Assembly (NCBI GenBank): GCA_913061335.1
Contig: CAJXTP010000096.1
Location: forward strand, 1 to 9,957
Source: an uncultured Loktanella sp.
GTDB lineage: Bacteria; Pseudomonadota; Alphaproteobacteria; Rhodobacterales; Rhodobacteraceae
Reading direction: 5' to 3'
Length of the DNA stretch: 9,957 nucleotides
In this document: positions 1 to 7,238 of the stretch, piece after piece
Position numbering within the stretch: the first letter of the stretch is position 1
Layout of the letters: each line of letters begins with the position of its first letter
Made by a program: the position numbers and the translations under genes
Notes under the pieces: model-generated
What the model was told of the DNA's origin: nothing
Databases searched by the model: none
The model's input: the letters and a program-made list of their open reading frames with translations, nothing else

Positions 1-3000
1 GCAGAGCAGCTGCGTGCTGACCTGAAAGAAGCCACTGGCGAATTGAAGCCAAAGAAGATCATCAAGCGTTTGAAGATCGTCGAAAGCTTCATCGAATCTG
101 GTAACCGTCCTGAATGGATGGTTCTGACAGTGATCCCTGTGATCCCGCCAGAGCTGCGTCCACTGGTCCCACTTGATGGTGGTCGTTTCGCGACGTCTGA
201 CCTTAACGACCTGTATCGCCGCGTGATCAACCGGAACAACCGTTTGAAGCGTCTCATTGAGCTGCGCGCACCTGACATTATCGTTCGTAACGAAAAGCGG
301 ATGTTGCAGGAATCTGTTGATGCGTTGTTCGACAACGGCCGTCGTGGCCGCGTCATCACTGGTGCGAACAAGCGTCCATTGAAGTCCCTCAGCGATATGC
401 TGAAGGGTAAGCAGGGCCGCTTCCGTCAAAACCTTTTGGGTAAGCGGGTCGATTTCTCTGGTCGTTCGGTCATTGTGACGGGGCCAGAGCTAAAGCTGCA
501 CCAATGTGGTTTGCCGAAAAAGATGGCCTTGGAGCTGTTCAAGCCGTTTATCTATTCGCGTCTTGAGGCCAAAGGTCTGTCTTCTACGGTCAAGCAAGCC
601 AAGAAATTGGTTGAAAAAGAGCGTCCAGAAGTCTGGGACATCTTGGATGAGGTTATCCGCGAACACCCAGTCATGCTGAACCGTGCGCCGACCTTGCACC
701 GTCTTGGCATTCAGGCGTTTGAACCAGTTCTGATCGAAGGTAAGGCTATCCAGCTGCACCCGCTCGTTTGTTCTGCGTTTAACGCTGACTTTGACGGTGA
801 CCAAATGGCTGTTCACGTGCCGCTGTCCCTTGAGGCACAGCTTGAAGCACGCGTTCTGATGATGTCCACGAACAACGTGCTGTCGCCTGCAAACGGCGCG
901 CCAATCATCGTGCCGTCACAGGATATGATCTTGGGTCTCTATTACACCACGATCATGCGTGAAGGCATGAAGGGTGAAGGCATGGCCTTCTCTAACCTCG
1001 ACGAAGTAGAGCACGCTTTGGACGCGGGTGAAGTTCACCTGCACGCCAACATCCAAGCCCGCATGATGCAGGTTGACGGTGAAGGCAACGAAGTGATGAC
1101 ACGCTTTGAAACCACACCGGGCCGCTTGCGTCTGGGTGCGTTGCTGCCGTTGAACGCAAAGGCACCGTTCGCGTTGGTCAACCGTTTGCTGCGCAAGAAA
1201 GAAGTTCAGCAGATCATTGACACCGTGTACCGGTATTGCGGTCAAAAAGAGTCTGTCATCTTCTGTGACCAGATTATGACAATGGGCTTCCGTGAAGCGT
1301 TTAAGGCCGGTATTTCGTTTGGTAAGGACGACATGGTTGTGCCTGACACCAAATGGCCACTAGTCGGTGAAACACGCGATCTGGTGAAAGACTTTGAACA
1401 GCAGTACATGGACGGCCTGATCACTCAGGGTGAAAAGTACAACAAAGTTGTCGATGCTTGGTCAAAGTGTAACGACAAAGTCACCGATGCGATGATGAAC
1501 ACCATTTCCACAACTGGTCGTGCCGAAGATGGCTCTGAAAATGAACCAAACTCGGTTTATATGATGGCCCACTCCGGTGCGCGTGGTTCTGTTACGCAGA
1601 TGAAACAGCTGGGCGGTATGCGTGGTCTGATGGCCAAACCAAACGGCGAGATCATCGAGACGCCTATCATCTCGAACTTTAAAGAAGGTCTGACCGTTCT
1701 TGAGTACTTCAACTCTACCCACGGTGCCCGTAAGGGTCTGTCCGATACCGCGCTTAAGACAGCGAACTCCGGTTATCTGACACGTCGTTTGGTTGATGTT
1801 GCCCAAGACTGTATCGTCCGCCAAGTGGATTGTGGCACCGAACGTGCGATCACAGCCGAAGTTGCCGTCAACGACGGTGAGGTTGTATCGTCGCTTGCGG
1901 AACGTGTGCTGGGCCGTGTGTCTGCAGACGAAATCCTGACACCAGGTACAGACGAAGTACTGGTCGAAGCAGGCGAACTGATCGACGAACGCAAGGCCGA
2001 CATGATCGACGTCGCTGGGGTCGCAAAAATGCGCATCCGTAGCCCGCTGACATGTGAAGCCGAAGATGGCGTTTGTGCAATGTGTTACGGTCGTGACTTG
2101 GCCCGTGGTACCCGCGTGAACCTTGGTGAAGCTGTCGGCATTATTGCCGCACAGTCCATCGGTGAGCCTGGTACACAGCTGACAATGCGGACGTTCCACA
2201 TTGGTGGCGTTGCACAGGGTGGCCAGCAGTCATTCCTCGAAGCATCCCAGTCTGGTGAAGTCCGCTTTGACGACGCTGTTCTGCTTGAAAACGAAGCAGG
2301 CGAAAACGTCGTTATGGGCCGGAAAATGACCCTGTCGATCATGGGCGAGAATGGCGAAGAGCTTTCCAAGCACAAGGTTAGCTATGGCTCTAAGGTATTC
2401 CCGAAAGACGGCGTGCAAATCTTGCGCGGCGACAAGTTGTTCGAATGGGATCCATACACACTGCCAATCATCGCGGAAAAGGCCGGTACTGCAAAGTACG
2501 TCGACCTGATCAACGGTATTGCGCTGCGTGAAGACACGGATGATGCAACGGGTATGACCCAGCGCATCGTGTCTGACTGGCGTGCGGCACCAAAAGGCAA
2601 CGAGCTTGCACCAAAGATCATCGTGGTCGGTGCAGACGGCGAAGTTGTTCTGAAAGACGACGGTAACCCAGTATCCTACGGCATGTCCGTGGATGCGGTT
2701 CTGTCCCTTGAGGACGGCCAAGAAGTCAAAGCTGGTGACGTTATTGCGCGTATTCCGCGTGAGGGTGCTAAGACCAAGGATATTACAGGTGGTTTGCCAC
2801 GTGTTGCTGAATTGTTCGAAGCCCGTCGTCCGAAAGACCACGCGATCATCGCCGAAATCGATGGCTATGTGCGCTTTGGGAAAGACTACAAAAACAAGCG
2901 TCGTATCGCGATTGAGTCCACAGATGATGCGGATATCAAGGTCGAATACATGGTGCCAAAAGGTAAGCACATTCCTGTCGTCGAAGGTGACTTCGTCCAG

Positions 3001-3651
3001 AAGGGTGATTACATTATGGACGGCAACCCTGCTCCGCACGATATTCTTGCGGTTATGGGCGTCGAAGCGCTTGCGGACTACATGATCGACGAAGTCCAAG
3101 ACGTTTACCGTCTGCAGGGCGTTAAGATCAACGATAAGCACATCGAAGTTATCGTGCGTCAGATGCTCCAGAAATGGGAAATCCAAGACAGCGGTGACAC
3201 GGTTCTGCTCAAGGGCGAAAACGTCGATAAGGCCGAATTTGATGAAGCCAACGACAAGGCAATCGCACGTGGCGATCGTCCTGCTACTGGCGAGCCTATC
3301 TTGTTGGGCATCACCAAAGCGTCCTTGCAGACGCGGTCGTTCATCTCTGCGGCATCATTCCAGGAAACAACGCGCGTTCTGACCGAAGCATCGGTTCAGG
3401 GTAAGCGGGACAAACTGGTCGGCCTCAAAGAGAACGTCATCGTCGGTCGTTTGATCCCAGCTGGGACCGGTGGTGCCACAAGCCAGATGCGCAAAATCGC
3501 AGCTGGCCGTGACAGCGTTGTTGTCGAAACGCGCCGCATCGAGGCTGAGAAGGCAGCAGCTTTGGCTGCACCTGCACCGTCCGATATTGTTGGTGGCGAC
3601 GTGTTCGATAATGTGTTCGCTGCTGACGCACCAGAAAGCCGCGACGAATAA
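1..3651 (+). CDS. rpoC: DNA-directed RNA polymerase subunit beta' (5'-truncated by window edge)
   Basis: Catalytic beta' subunit of RNA polymerase. The frame is open from base 1, so the TTG at 43 is an internal leucine codon and the true start lies outside the window. The visible part is 1216 residues. Aligning the active-site motif NADFDGD (window residues 261-267; aspartates 263, 265 and 267 bind the catalytic Mg2+) with E. coli suggests that about 197 N-terminal residues are missing, including the N-terminal zinc ribbon, for a total of about 1413, normal for the family. Other landmarks are the rudder/lid region with NKRPLKSLSDMLKGKQGRFR, the bridge-helix segment around residues 565-600 (THGARKGLSDTALKTANSGY), a second zinc site with Cys 611, 685, 692 and 695 in the same spacing as in E. 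coli, and the trigger-loop start SIGEPGTQLTMRTFH near 718-732. A long insertion follows the trigger-loop start, as in other proteobacteria. The tail ends in an Ala/Asp-rich stretch. No frameshift is seen. It would be the last gene of the rpoB-rpoC operon. Confidence 0.99.
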   Translation, partial: AEQLRADLKEATGELKPKKIIKRLKIVESFIESGNRPEWMVLTVIPVIPPELRPLVPLDGGRFATSDLNDLYRRVINRNNRLKRLIELRAPDIIVRNEKRMLQESVDALFDNGRRGRVITGANKRPLKSLSDMLKGKQGRFRQNLLGKRVDFSGRSVIVTGPELKLHQCGLPKKMALELFKPFIYSRLEAKGLSSTVKQAKKLVEKERPEVWDILDEVIREHPVMLNRAPTLHRLGIQAFEPVLIEGKAIQLHPLVCSAFNADFDGDQMAVHVPLSLEAQLEARVLMMSTNNVLSPANGAPIIVPSQDMILGLYYTTIMREGMKGEGMAFSNLDEVEHALDAGEVHLHANIQARMMQVDGEGNEVMTRFETTPGRLRLGALLPLNAKAPFALVNRLLRKKEVQQIIDTVYRYCGQKESVIFCDQIMTMGFREAFKAGISFGKDDMVVPDTKWPLVGETRDLVKDFEQQYMDGLITQGEKYNKVVDAWSKCNDKVTDAMMNTISTTGRAEDGSENEPNSVYMMAHSGARGSVTQMKQLGGMRGLMAKPNGEIIETPIISNFKEGLTVLEYFNSTHGARKGLSDTALKTANSGYLTRRLVDVAQDCIVRQVDCGTERAITAEVAVNDGEVVSSLAERVLGRVSADEILTPGTDEVLVEAGELIDERKADMIDVAGVAKMRIRSPLTCEAEDGVCAMCYGRDLARGTRVNLGEAVGIIAAQSIGEPGTQLTMRTFHIGGVAQGGQQSFLEASQSGEVRFDDAVLLENEAGENVVMGRKMTLSIMGENGEELSKHKVSYGSKVFPKDGVQILRGDKLFEWDPYTLPIIAEKAGTAKYVDLINGIALREDTDDATGMTQRIVSDWRAAPKGNELAPKIIVVGADGEVVLKDDGNPVSYGMSVDAVLSLEDGQEVKAGDVIARIPREGAKTKDITGGLPRVAELFEARRPKDHAIIAEIDGYVRFGKDYKNKRRIAIESTDDADIKVEYMVPKGKHIPVVEGDFVQKGDYIMDGNPAPHDILAVMGVEALADYMIDEVQDVYRLQGVKINDKHIEVIVRQMLQKWEIQDSGDTVLLKGENVDKAEFDEANDKAIARGDRPATGEPILLGITKASLQTRSFISAASFQETTRVLTEASVQGKRDKLVGLKENVIVGRLIPAGTGGATSQMRKIAAGRDSVVVETRRIEAEKAAALAAPAPSDIVGGDVFDNVFAADAPESRDE

Positions 3652-3672
3652 AACCGCGTCTGACCTAAATGA

Positions 3673-3704
3673 AAAAGGCCCCCAGTGAAAACTGGGGGCC
3701 TTTT
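3673..3704. terminator. bidirectional intrinsic terminator between rpoC and the convergent glycosyltransferase gene
   Basis: Perfect 14-bp inverted repeat (3673-3686 with 3691-3704) closed by a GAAA loop at 3687-3690. The inner 10 bp are GC-rich (GGCCCCCAGT), flanked by four A on the left and four T on the right. Read on the plus strand, the stem ends in a T run 22 nt after the rpoC stop. Read on the minus strand it also ends in a T run and starts 3 nt after the stop of the opposing gene. The symmetry makes it a good terminator for both convergent genes. Termination itself is inferred from structure. Confidence 0.93.
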
Positions 3705-3707
3705 GCG

Positions 3708-4727
3708 TTATTTTGTATGCATGCCGCGATTTGTGGCCACCCGTGCGGCCACTTTCAAATGGTGCTGGTATCGCTCATCTAGATCGGGATCGGTCCCCGC
3801 CGACTTGTTCAGTTCCGCGACATAATCGGCACAACAAATATGATGCAGCCGGAGGACATCGGGCAAGGCCAACGCCTCGGCATGAATTTTCGCAAACCTG
3901 TCGTTGAACCGCGACGCAGTGACATCTCGCATACCGTTGCGATTGTGGCGTGTGTGGAATTCTTCGGTGTAGCGGTCCTTTAGATTTCCCGCAGCAGGGC
4001 TGCCCTGTTTGTGGTCATAGCTCTCTTTTGATCGCAGAATATAGTGGTTGAGCTGTGCCACATCATGATCAATCTGCTTTTGCTCTAAAAAGCGGATTGG
4101 ATGGTTCTCGCGGATCTGAAACTGCGGCAATGTTGCCCTGCTTGGGGATACGACACGGTTATCGGGATCAGACCAGTCGCCCTGAAACCCGTGCGGGAAA
4201 TGCGCGCCGAGGCGGTTAAATTCCAAAGGCTTGCGTAGGATGGATTTGATCGATCTGTTGAACGGCAGATGCCCCATGCCACAACGTCGAAATTGCCGGT
4301 GCACAATGCCATCTTGATAGTAGTCCCAATCGCCTTGGCCAAAGCACTTCCAGTTGAATACCATCGCCATAAAGTCATAGGGCGGCGGTCCCATTAGCTC
4401 TGCAATCGTGTCATGTTGGTGCAGCACCAAAAATTCGTCGACATCACAATGCAGCGTCCAATCTGCGGCAGCCGTCAGCGGATGTTTGATGACTTTGCGC
4501 AGGGTTGATCTCTGCGGCGGCTGCCCGACGCGCGGATTATGGGGAACGTGCGTAAGCCAGCCCGCATCCGCAAGGGAATCCAACAACTCAGTGGAATGAT
4601 CGGCGCAATCGTTGGTCGCCACCAAAATGTCGAATCCCAGCATCCGGTACCAACAGACCCATTCAACGATGAACGGCCCCTCGTTGCGCATACCGGTTGC
4701 GACTAGATATTTTTGTTTCTCTGCCAT
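3708..4727 (-). CDS. glycosyltransferase, family 2/92-like (DXD type)
   Basis: Predicted nucleotide-sugar-dependent glycosyltransferase of 339 residues; acceptor and sugar unknown. The N-terminal part looks like a GT-A fold of the Glyco_tranf_2_4 type: a beta strand followed by a conserved block (YLVATGMRNEGPFIVEWVCW, about 7-26), then GFDILVATNDCADHSTELL (about 31-49), and the metal-binding DXD motif in CDVDEFLVL (Asp95-Val-Asp97). The rest is rich in His, Arg and aromatic residues, including NHYILRSKESYDHK, which is typical of this group. There is no signal peptide or membrane helix, so it should be cytosolic or membrane-associated. I chose the ATG at 4727; an in-frame TTG lies 12 nt further upstream, and neither has a clear Shine-Dalgarno sequence. 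It is divergent from the transporter gene and convergent with rpoC. A role in surface polysaccharide or glycolipid synthesis is inference. Confidence 0.85.
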   Translation of the reverse strand: MAEKQKYLVATGMRNEGPFIVEWVCWYRMLGFDILVATNDCADHSTELLDSLADAGWLTHVPHNPRVGQPPQRSTLRKVIKHPLTAAADWTLHCDVDEFLVLHQHDTIAELMGPPPYDFMAMVFNWKCFGQGDWDYYQDGIVHRQFRRCGMGHLPFNRSIKSILRKPLEFNRLGAHFPHGFQGDWSDPDNRVVSPSRATLPQFQIRENHPIRFLEQKQIDHDVAQLNHYILRSKESYDHKQGSPAAGNLKDRYTEEFHTRHNRNGMRDVTASRFNDRFAKIHAEALALPDVLRLHHICCADYVAELNKSAGTDPDLDERYQHHLKVAARVATNRGMHTK

Positions 4728-4788
4728 AGCGATAATCAATCACGGGCAAGCACTGGCGTCTATCCGCAACCGCTGCTACCGATTTGGG
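4728..4788. promoter_or_regulatory. divergent intergenic spacer, presumed promoters for both flanking genes
   Basis: These 61 bp separate the starts of two divergent genes, so at least one promoter must lie here or inside a 5' coding end. I find no convincing -35/-10 pair on either strand and no clear inverted repeat. The call rests on gene layout alone. Confidence 0.3.
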
Positions 4789-5673
4789 ATGGTGCAATTT
4801 TCCGACAATATGCGTGGCGCTGCATTGATGGCCGGCTCGATGGTAGCGTTCACCGTGAACGATGCGTTCATGAAGGGCCTGTCAGGCGATATCCCATTAT
4901 TTCAAGCTTTGTTCCTGCGTGGCCTTGGCACCGTGGCGGTTTTGGTTGCTTTGGCGATTTTCACGGGCCAGTTTCGATTTGGCTATCGCCGCAAAGATTG
5001 GGTTTTGATCTGCGTGCGATCAGCGGCTGAAATTGGCGGGACAGTGTTCTTTCTGACTGCACTATTCCACATGCCAATCGCAAACGTCACGGCAGTCCTA
5101 CAAGTGTTACCGCTGACTGTTTCGTTGGCGGGCGCGTTATTCCTCGGCGAAATGTTAGGCTGGCGCCGGTTGATGGCAATTCTCGTTGGGTTTGTTGGCG
5201 TGTTCCTGATTGTCCGCCCCGGGGGCGAGGGGTTCTCGATCTATAGTGTTTACGCGCTTGGGGCCGTTGCTTGCGTCACGTTGCGCGATCTTGTGGTCCG
5301 GCGCATGTCGCGGGACGTCCCATCAATCATGGTGGGCTTGATGGCCGCAATCGCAGTGACGCTGACAGGTGCGTTTGTGACGGCCACGCAGTCATGGGTG
5401 CCCGTGGGCGGGATGACGACCCTGCAACTGTTTGGCGCGATGGCGTTCATCGTCTTTGGCTATATTTTTTCTGTGGCGGCCATGCGCACTGGCGAAATCG
5501 GTTTCGTCGCCCCATTCCGGTATAGTGGCTTGCTTGCAGCACTGATCATCGGATGGGCGGTGTTTGGCGATTGGCCAGTGCCGCTTACGCTAATTGGCGC
5601 AGGGATCGTTGTGACGACAGGGCTGTTCACGCTGTACCGCGAACGGCAACTTCGCTTGAAAAAGCAGCGATAA
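4789..5673 (+). CDS. DMT-superfamily transporter, EamA domain
   Basis: Inner-membrane permease of the drug/metabolite transporter superfamily, 294 residues, the usual length for the ten-helix EamA type. Hydrophobic segments alternate with short polar loops through the whole protein. The first half (about 9-145) starts with MRGAALMAGSMVAFTVNDAFMKGL and contains the end of repeat one, LGWRRLMAILVGFVGVFLIV, followed by RPGGEGF. The second half (about 150-285) repeats the pattern and ends with a basic tail (YRERQLRLKKQR), which by the positive-inside rule is cytoplasmic. The NDAxxK motif in helix one and the pattern IANVTAVLQVLPLTV fit the family. The start is uncertain: ATG at 4789 (chosen) or ATG at 4810; both lack a strong ribosome binding site. 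The frame is open further upstream, but that part lies opposite the glycosyltransferase start. Substrate cannot be predicted; amino acids or other small metabolites are typical. Its 3' end overlaps the opposing pseudogene by 47 bp. Confidence 0.9.
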   Translation: MVQFSDNMRGAALMAGSMVAFTVNDAFMKGLSGDIPLFQALFLRGLGTVAVLVALAIFTGQFRFGYRRKDWVLICVRSAAEIGGTVFFLTALFHMPIANVTAVLQVLPLTVSLAGALFLGEMLGWRRLMAILVGFVGVFLIVRPGGEGFSIYSVYALGAVACVTLRDLVVRRMSRDVPSIMVGLMAAIAVTLTGAFVTATQSWVPVGGMTTLQLFGAMAFIVFGYIFSVAAMRTGEIGFVAPFRYSGLLAALIIGWAVFGDWPVPLTLIGAGIVVTTGLFTLYRERQLRLKKQR

Positions 5674-6454
5674 CCGCGCCTTCGTCAATAGCAAAGCGGG
5701 TCCGAAATTCTGCGACTTGCTCGGGTGTCAGCGGGACAAGCGGGGCCTTATCCTTTTGTCTCGGCGGCGCATCGTTGAATCCATTATGGCCCTCTATCCA
5801 CATGGGGGTATCGCCAAAACTTACGATGGGCATGAAGCGGTCAATCCGATGATGGGCGAAATTCATGATCGTCGCATTCGACCCACCGAGGACGTGAACG
5901 CCAAGAGACGCAACATACTGCTTATAGTGCAGCTAATGCGCCATAATTCCGGCAGGGCCAAATTGCGCCGTGAACCCTTTGTGCCAGTCATAGGCCACGA
6001 CCTGATGTTTGGCATTCAGTCTCGCACAATCATCGGCTGCTGCGCGGAACCGTGCGATAAAGTCGACCGACACGGCGTCATCATCATCATAGCGGAATTG
6101 CAGGCAAGGTTGGGTTGGGTCGGTTCGGGCGGCGTTGAGAATTTCTTTCATTACTTCGCGCTGGGGGCGCGGCGCGTGGATCTGAATGCTGATCTGCGGA
6201 ATGCGCGCCACCAGATCACGCAAACGGTCGCAATAGTGTTTTGGCAGGCTATCCCCGATGACAATGATCATCTCCCAACGCGGATCGGTTTGGGCCGCCA
6301 AGCAGGGCAGGGCGACGGTTTCAAATAGGCGCAGCCGCTCTTCGATGCGCTCAGCGGCATAAAGAAACGCAATCCGATCTTCTGTTGTGTCATGCCGGAT
6401 TTGAAAGCCGCCCAACGCAGGGTATGAAAAACGGCAAAGGCCAATTGCTTGCAT
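5627..6454 (-). pseudogene. putative rhamnosyltransferase/glycosyltransferase, interrupted by an in-frame TAG
   Basis: One reading frame of 275 codons plus a TGA stop, broken only by a TAG at codon 174 (5935-5933). The upstream part gives 173 residues from ATG 6454. The downstream part continues in the same frame for 101 codons without any shift. The whole resembles the putative rhamnosyltransferase family (PF11316 type, recalled, not searched) common in Rhodobacterales: MQAIGLCRFSYPALGGFQ at the N terminus, MIIVIGDSLP (62-71), an acidic metal-site-like run LQFRYDDDDAVSVDF (Asp123-126), and after the stop GGSNATIMNFAHH...FMPIVSFGDTPMW...GHNGFNDAPPRQK. The conserved C-terminal part after the stop argues for a recent nonsense mutation, or a base-call error, not a naturally short protein. 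Readthrough is possible but unsupported. The start has only a weak GGA upstream. The 3' end runs 47 bp into the transporter gene on the other strand. No terminator is visible. Confidence 0.82.
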
Positions 6455-6573
6455 TGTTGTCGTCCAATCCGTGTACGTGCCTCAACTATGGGCGGGATCG
6501 CGCTGGGGGCGCTGATTTGCACGCACTAGATACGCCGTAAAAGTTACCATCGCGTTCATCAGGCTTGGCGCTG

Positions 6574-6602
6574 TTGACAGCATTCGCGACTCCTTTTATA
6601 CG
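6574..6602 (+). promoter_or_regulatory. candidate sigma70-type promoter of the str operon
   Basis: A consensus TTGACA at 6574-6579 is followed after exactly 17 nt by TATACG at 6597-6602 (four of six bases match TATAAT). This is the best match upstream of rpsL and would start transcription near 6609, giving a 5' leader of about 245 nt. A weaker alternative nearer the gene is TATACA at 6790-6795, whose nearest -35-like element (TTGAAA, 6763-6768) is spaced too far at 21 nt. Confidence 0.65.
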
Positions 6603-6634
6603 CCGCTCATCCGGGCTTGAGAGGAATTCCCTCT

Positions 6635-6665
6635 TTGACCTGATATCAAATTTGAAAGTGGTCAA
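6635..6665 (+). repeat. inverted repeat with nested palindromes in the rpsL leader
   Basis: TTGACC (6635-6640) and GGTCAA (6660-6665) are exact reverse complements 19 nt apart. Between them lie two overlapping perfect palindromes, TGATATCA (6641-6648) and TCAAATTTGA (6646-6655). The site begins about 26 nt after the predicted transcription start. It could be an operator in DNA or a hairpin in the leader RNA; it could also be chance in AT-richer intergenic DNA. Confidence 0.35.
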
Positions 6666-6854
6666 GAACCGGGCGATTTTAGTCTTGTTCCTCTGTTTAC
6701 CCACCGCACCATTCCTCCGGTAAGGGAATGACTGCGGAATTTTTGTTTTGCGCCTATGGCGCTTGAAAATGTGTGATGCGGCAACGCCTTATACACCTTA
6801 AATCGCAGGCCAAATTGGTCTGTCCAACATGTGAATAGATGGGAACATCAAACG

Positions 6855-7226
6855 ATGCCAACGATTCAGCAGCTGATCCGCAAACCGCGCCAGCCAAAAG
6901 TCAACAAGTCCAAGTCGCTGCACCTCGAGGGTTGCCCTCAGAAGCGCGGCGTTTGCACACGCGTTTATACAACGACTCCTAAGAAACCAAACTCCGCGAT
7001 GCGTAAAGTTGCGAAGGTTCGTTTGACGAACGGTTTCGAAGTCATCTCTTACATCCCAGGTGAAAGCCACAACCTTCAGGAACACTCCGTGGTTCTGATC
7101 CGTGGCGGCCGTGTAAAAGATCTTCCAGGTGTGCGTTACCACATCCTGCGCGGTGTTCTTGATACCCAAGGTGTTAAAGACCGTAAGCAACGTCGTTCGA
7201 AGTACGGCGCGAAGCGTCCTAAGTAA
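6855..7226 (+). CDS. rpsL: 30S ribosomal protein S12
   Basis: S12 of the small ribosomal subunit, 123 residues, full length. It sits at the decoding centre and at the 30S interface. The sequence aligns residue for residue with E. coli S12 through the core: CPQKRGVCTRVYTTTPKKPNS at 27-47, and the RGGRVKDLPGVRYH loop at 83-96. Lys43 and Lys88 (K42/K87 in mature numbering), where streptomycin-resistance changes usually fall, are both wild type. Asp89 is the residue methylthiolated in many bacteria. The start is ATG 6855, which gives the normal N terminus MPTIQQLIRKPR; an upstream in-frame GTG at 6831 would add eight residues not usual in the family. A modest GGGAA lies 9 nt before the ATG. It is the first gene of the str operon; rpsG begins 12 nt after its stop. 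Confidence 0.99.
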   Translation: MPTIQQLIRKPRQPKVNKSKSLHLEGCPQKRGVCTRVYTTTPKKPNSAMRKVAKVRLTNGFEVISYIPGESHNLQEHSVVLIRGGRVKDLPGVRYHILRGVLDTQGVKDRKQRRSKYGAKRPK

Positions 7227-7238
7227 GGAAATCAGAAT

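Larger units (their letters stand above)
6455..6854. other. 400-bp gene-free region with the str operon promoter and leader
   Basis: No convincing gene lies here; a 72-codon minus-strand frame at 6486-6704 has no recognisable motif and runs opposite the promoter. The left part must also hold the promoter of the minus-strand rhamnosyltransferase pseudogene, but I cannot point to one. From 6574 rightwards it holds a sigma70-like promoter and then a leader of about 245 nt with several potential hairpins: 6620-6624 with 6630-6634 (AGAGG/CCTCT), 6635-6640 with 6660-6665, 6710-6715 with 6725-6730 (CATTCC/GGAATG), and 6750-6754 with 6758-6762 (GCGCC/GGCGC). A T-rich stretch lies at 6740-6749. Confidence 0.6.

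Noticed and set aside
1462..2199. 245-codon open frame on the minus strand inside rpoC
   Set aside because: Same reason: a by-product of rpoC codon use, with no recognisable domain.
2230..3186. 318-codon open frame on the minus strand inside rpoC
   Set aside because: It lies fully antisense to a certain gene with strong codon bias, which keeps opposite frames open; its protein is Cys/Phe/His-rich without any motif and has no ribosome binding site.
5933..5935. TAG as a recoded amino acid such as pyrrolysine
   Set aside because: No pyrrolysine system is expected in this group, and other genes here end in TAA or TGA; a simple nonsense mutation or base error is more economical.
5717..6328. 203-codon plus-strand frame opposite the rhamnosyltransferase pseudogene
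   Set aside because: The minus-strand frame has clear family motifs (DDDD run, NFAHH, GHNGFND); the plus frame has none.
6486..6704. 72-codon minus-strand frame in the region before rpsL
   Set aside because: No motif, no ribosome binding site, and it runs across the best str operon promoter. A small gene cannot be fully excluded, but nothing supports it.
6750..6762. GCGCC-TAT-GGCGC hairpin as a terminator before rpsL
   Set aside because: The stem is only 5 bp and no T run follows on either strand; the T-rich stretch lies before it on the plus strand.
6855..7226. Possible streptomycin-resistance allele of rpsL
   Set aside because: Lys43 and Lys88 are both wild type, so the sequence gives no sign of resistance.
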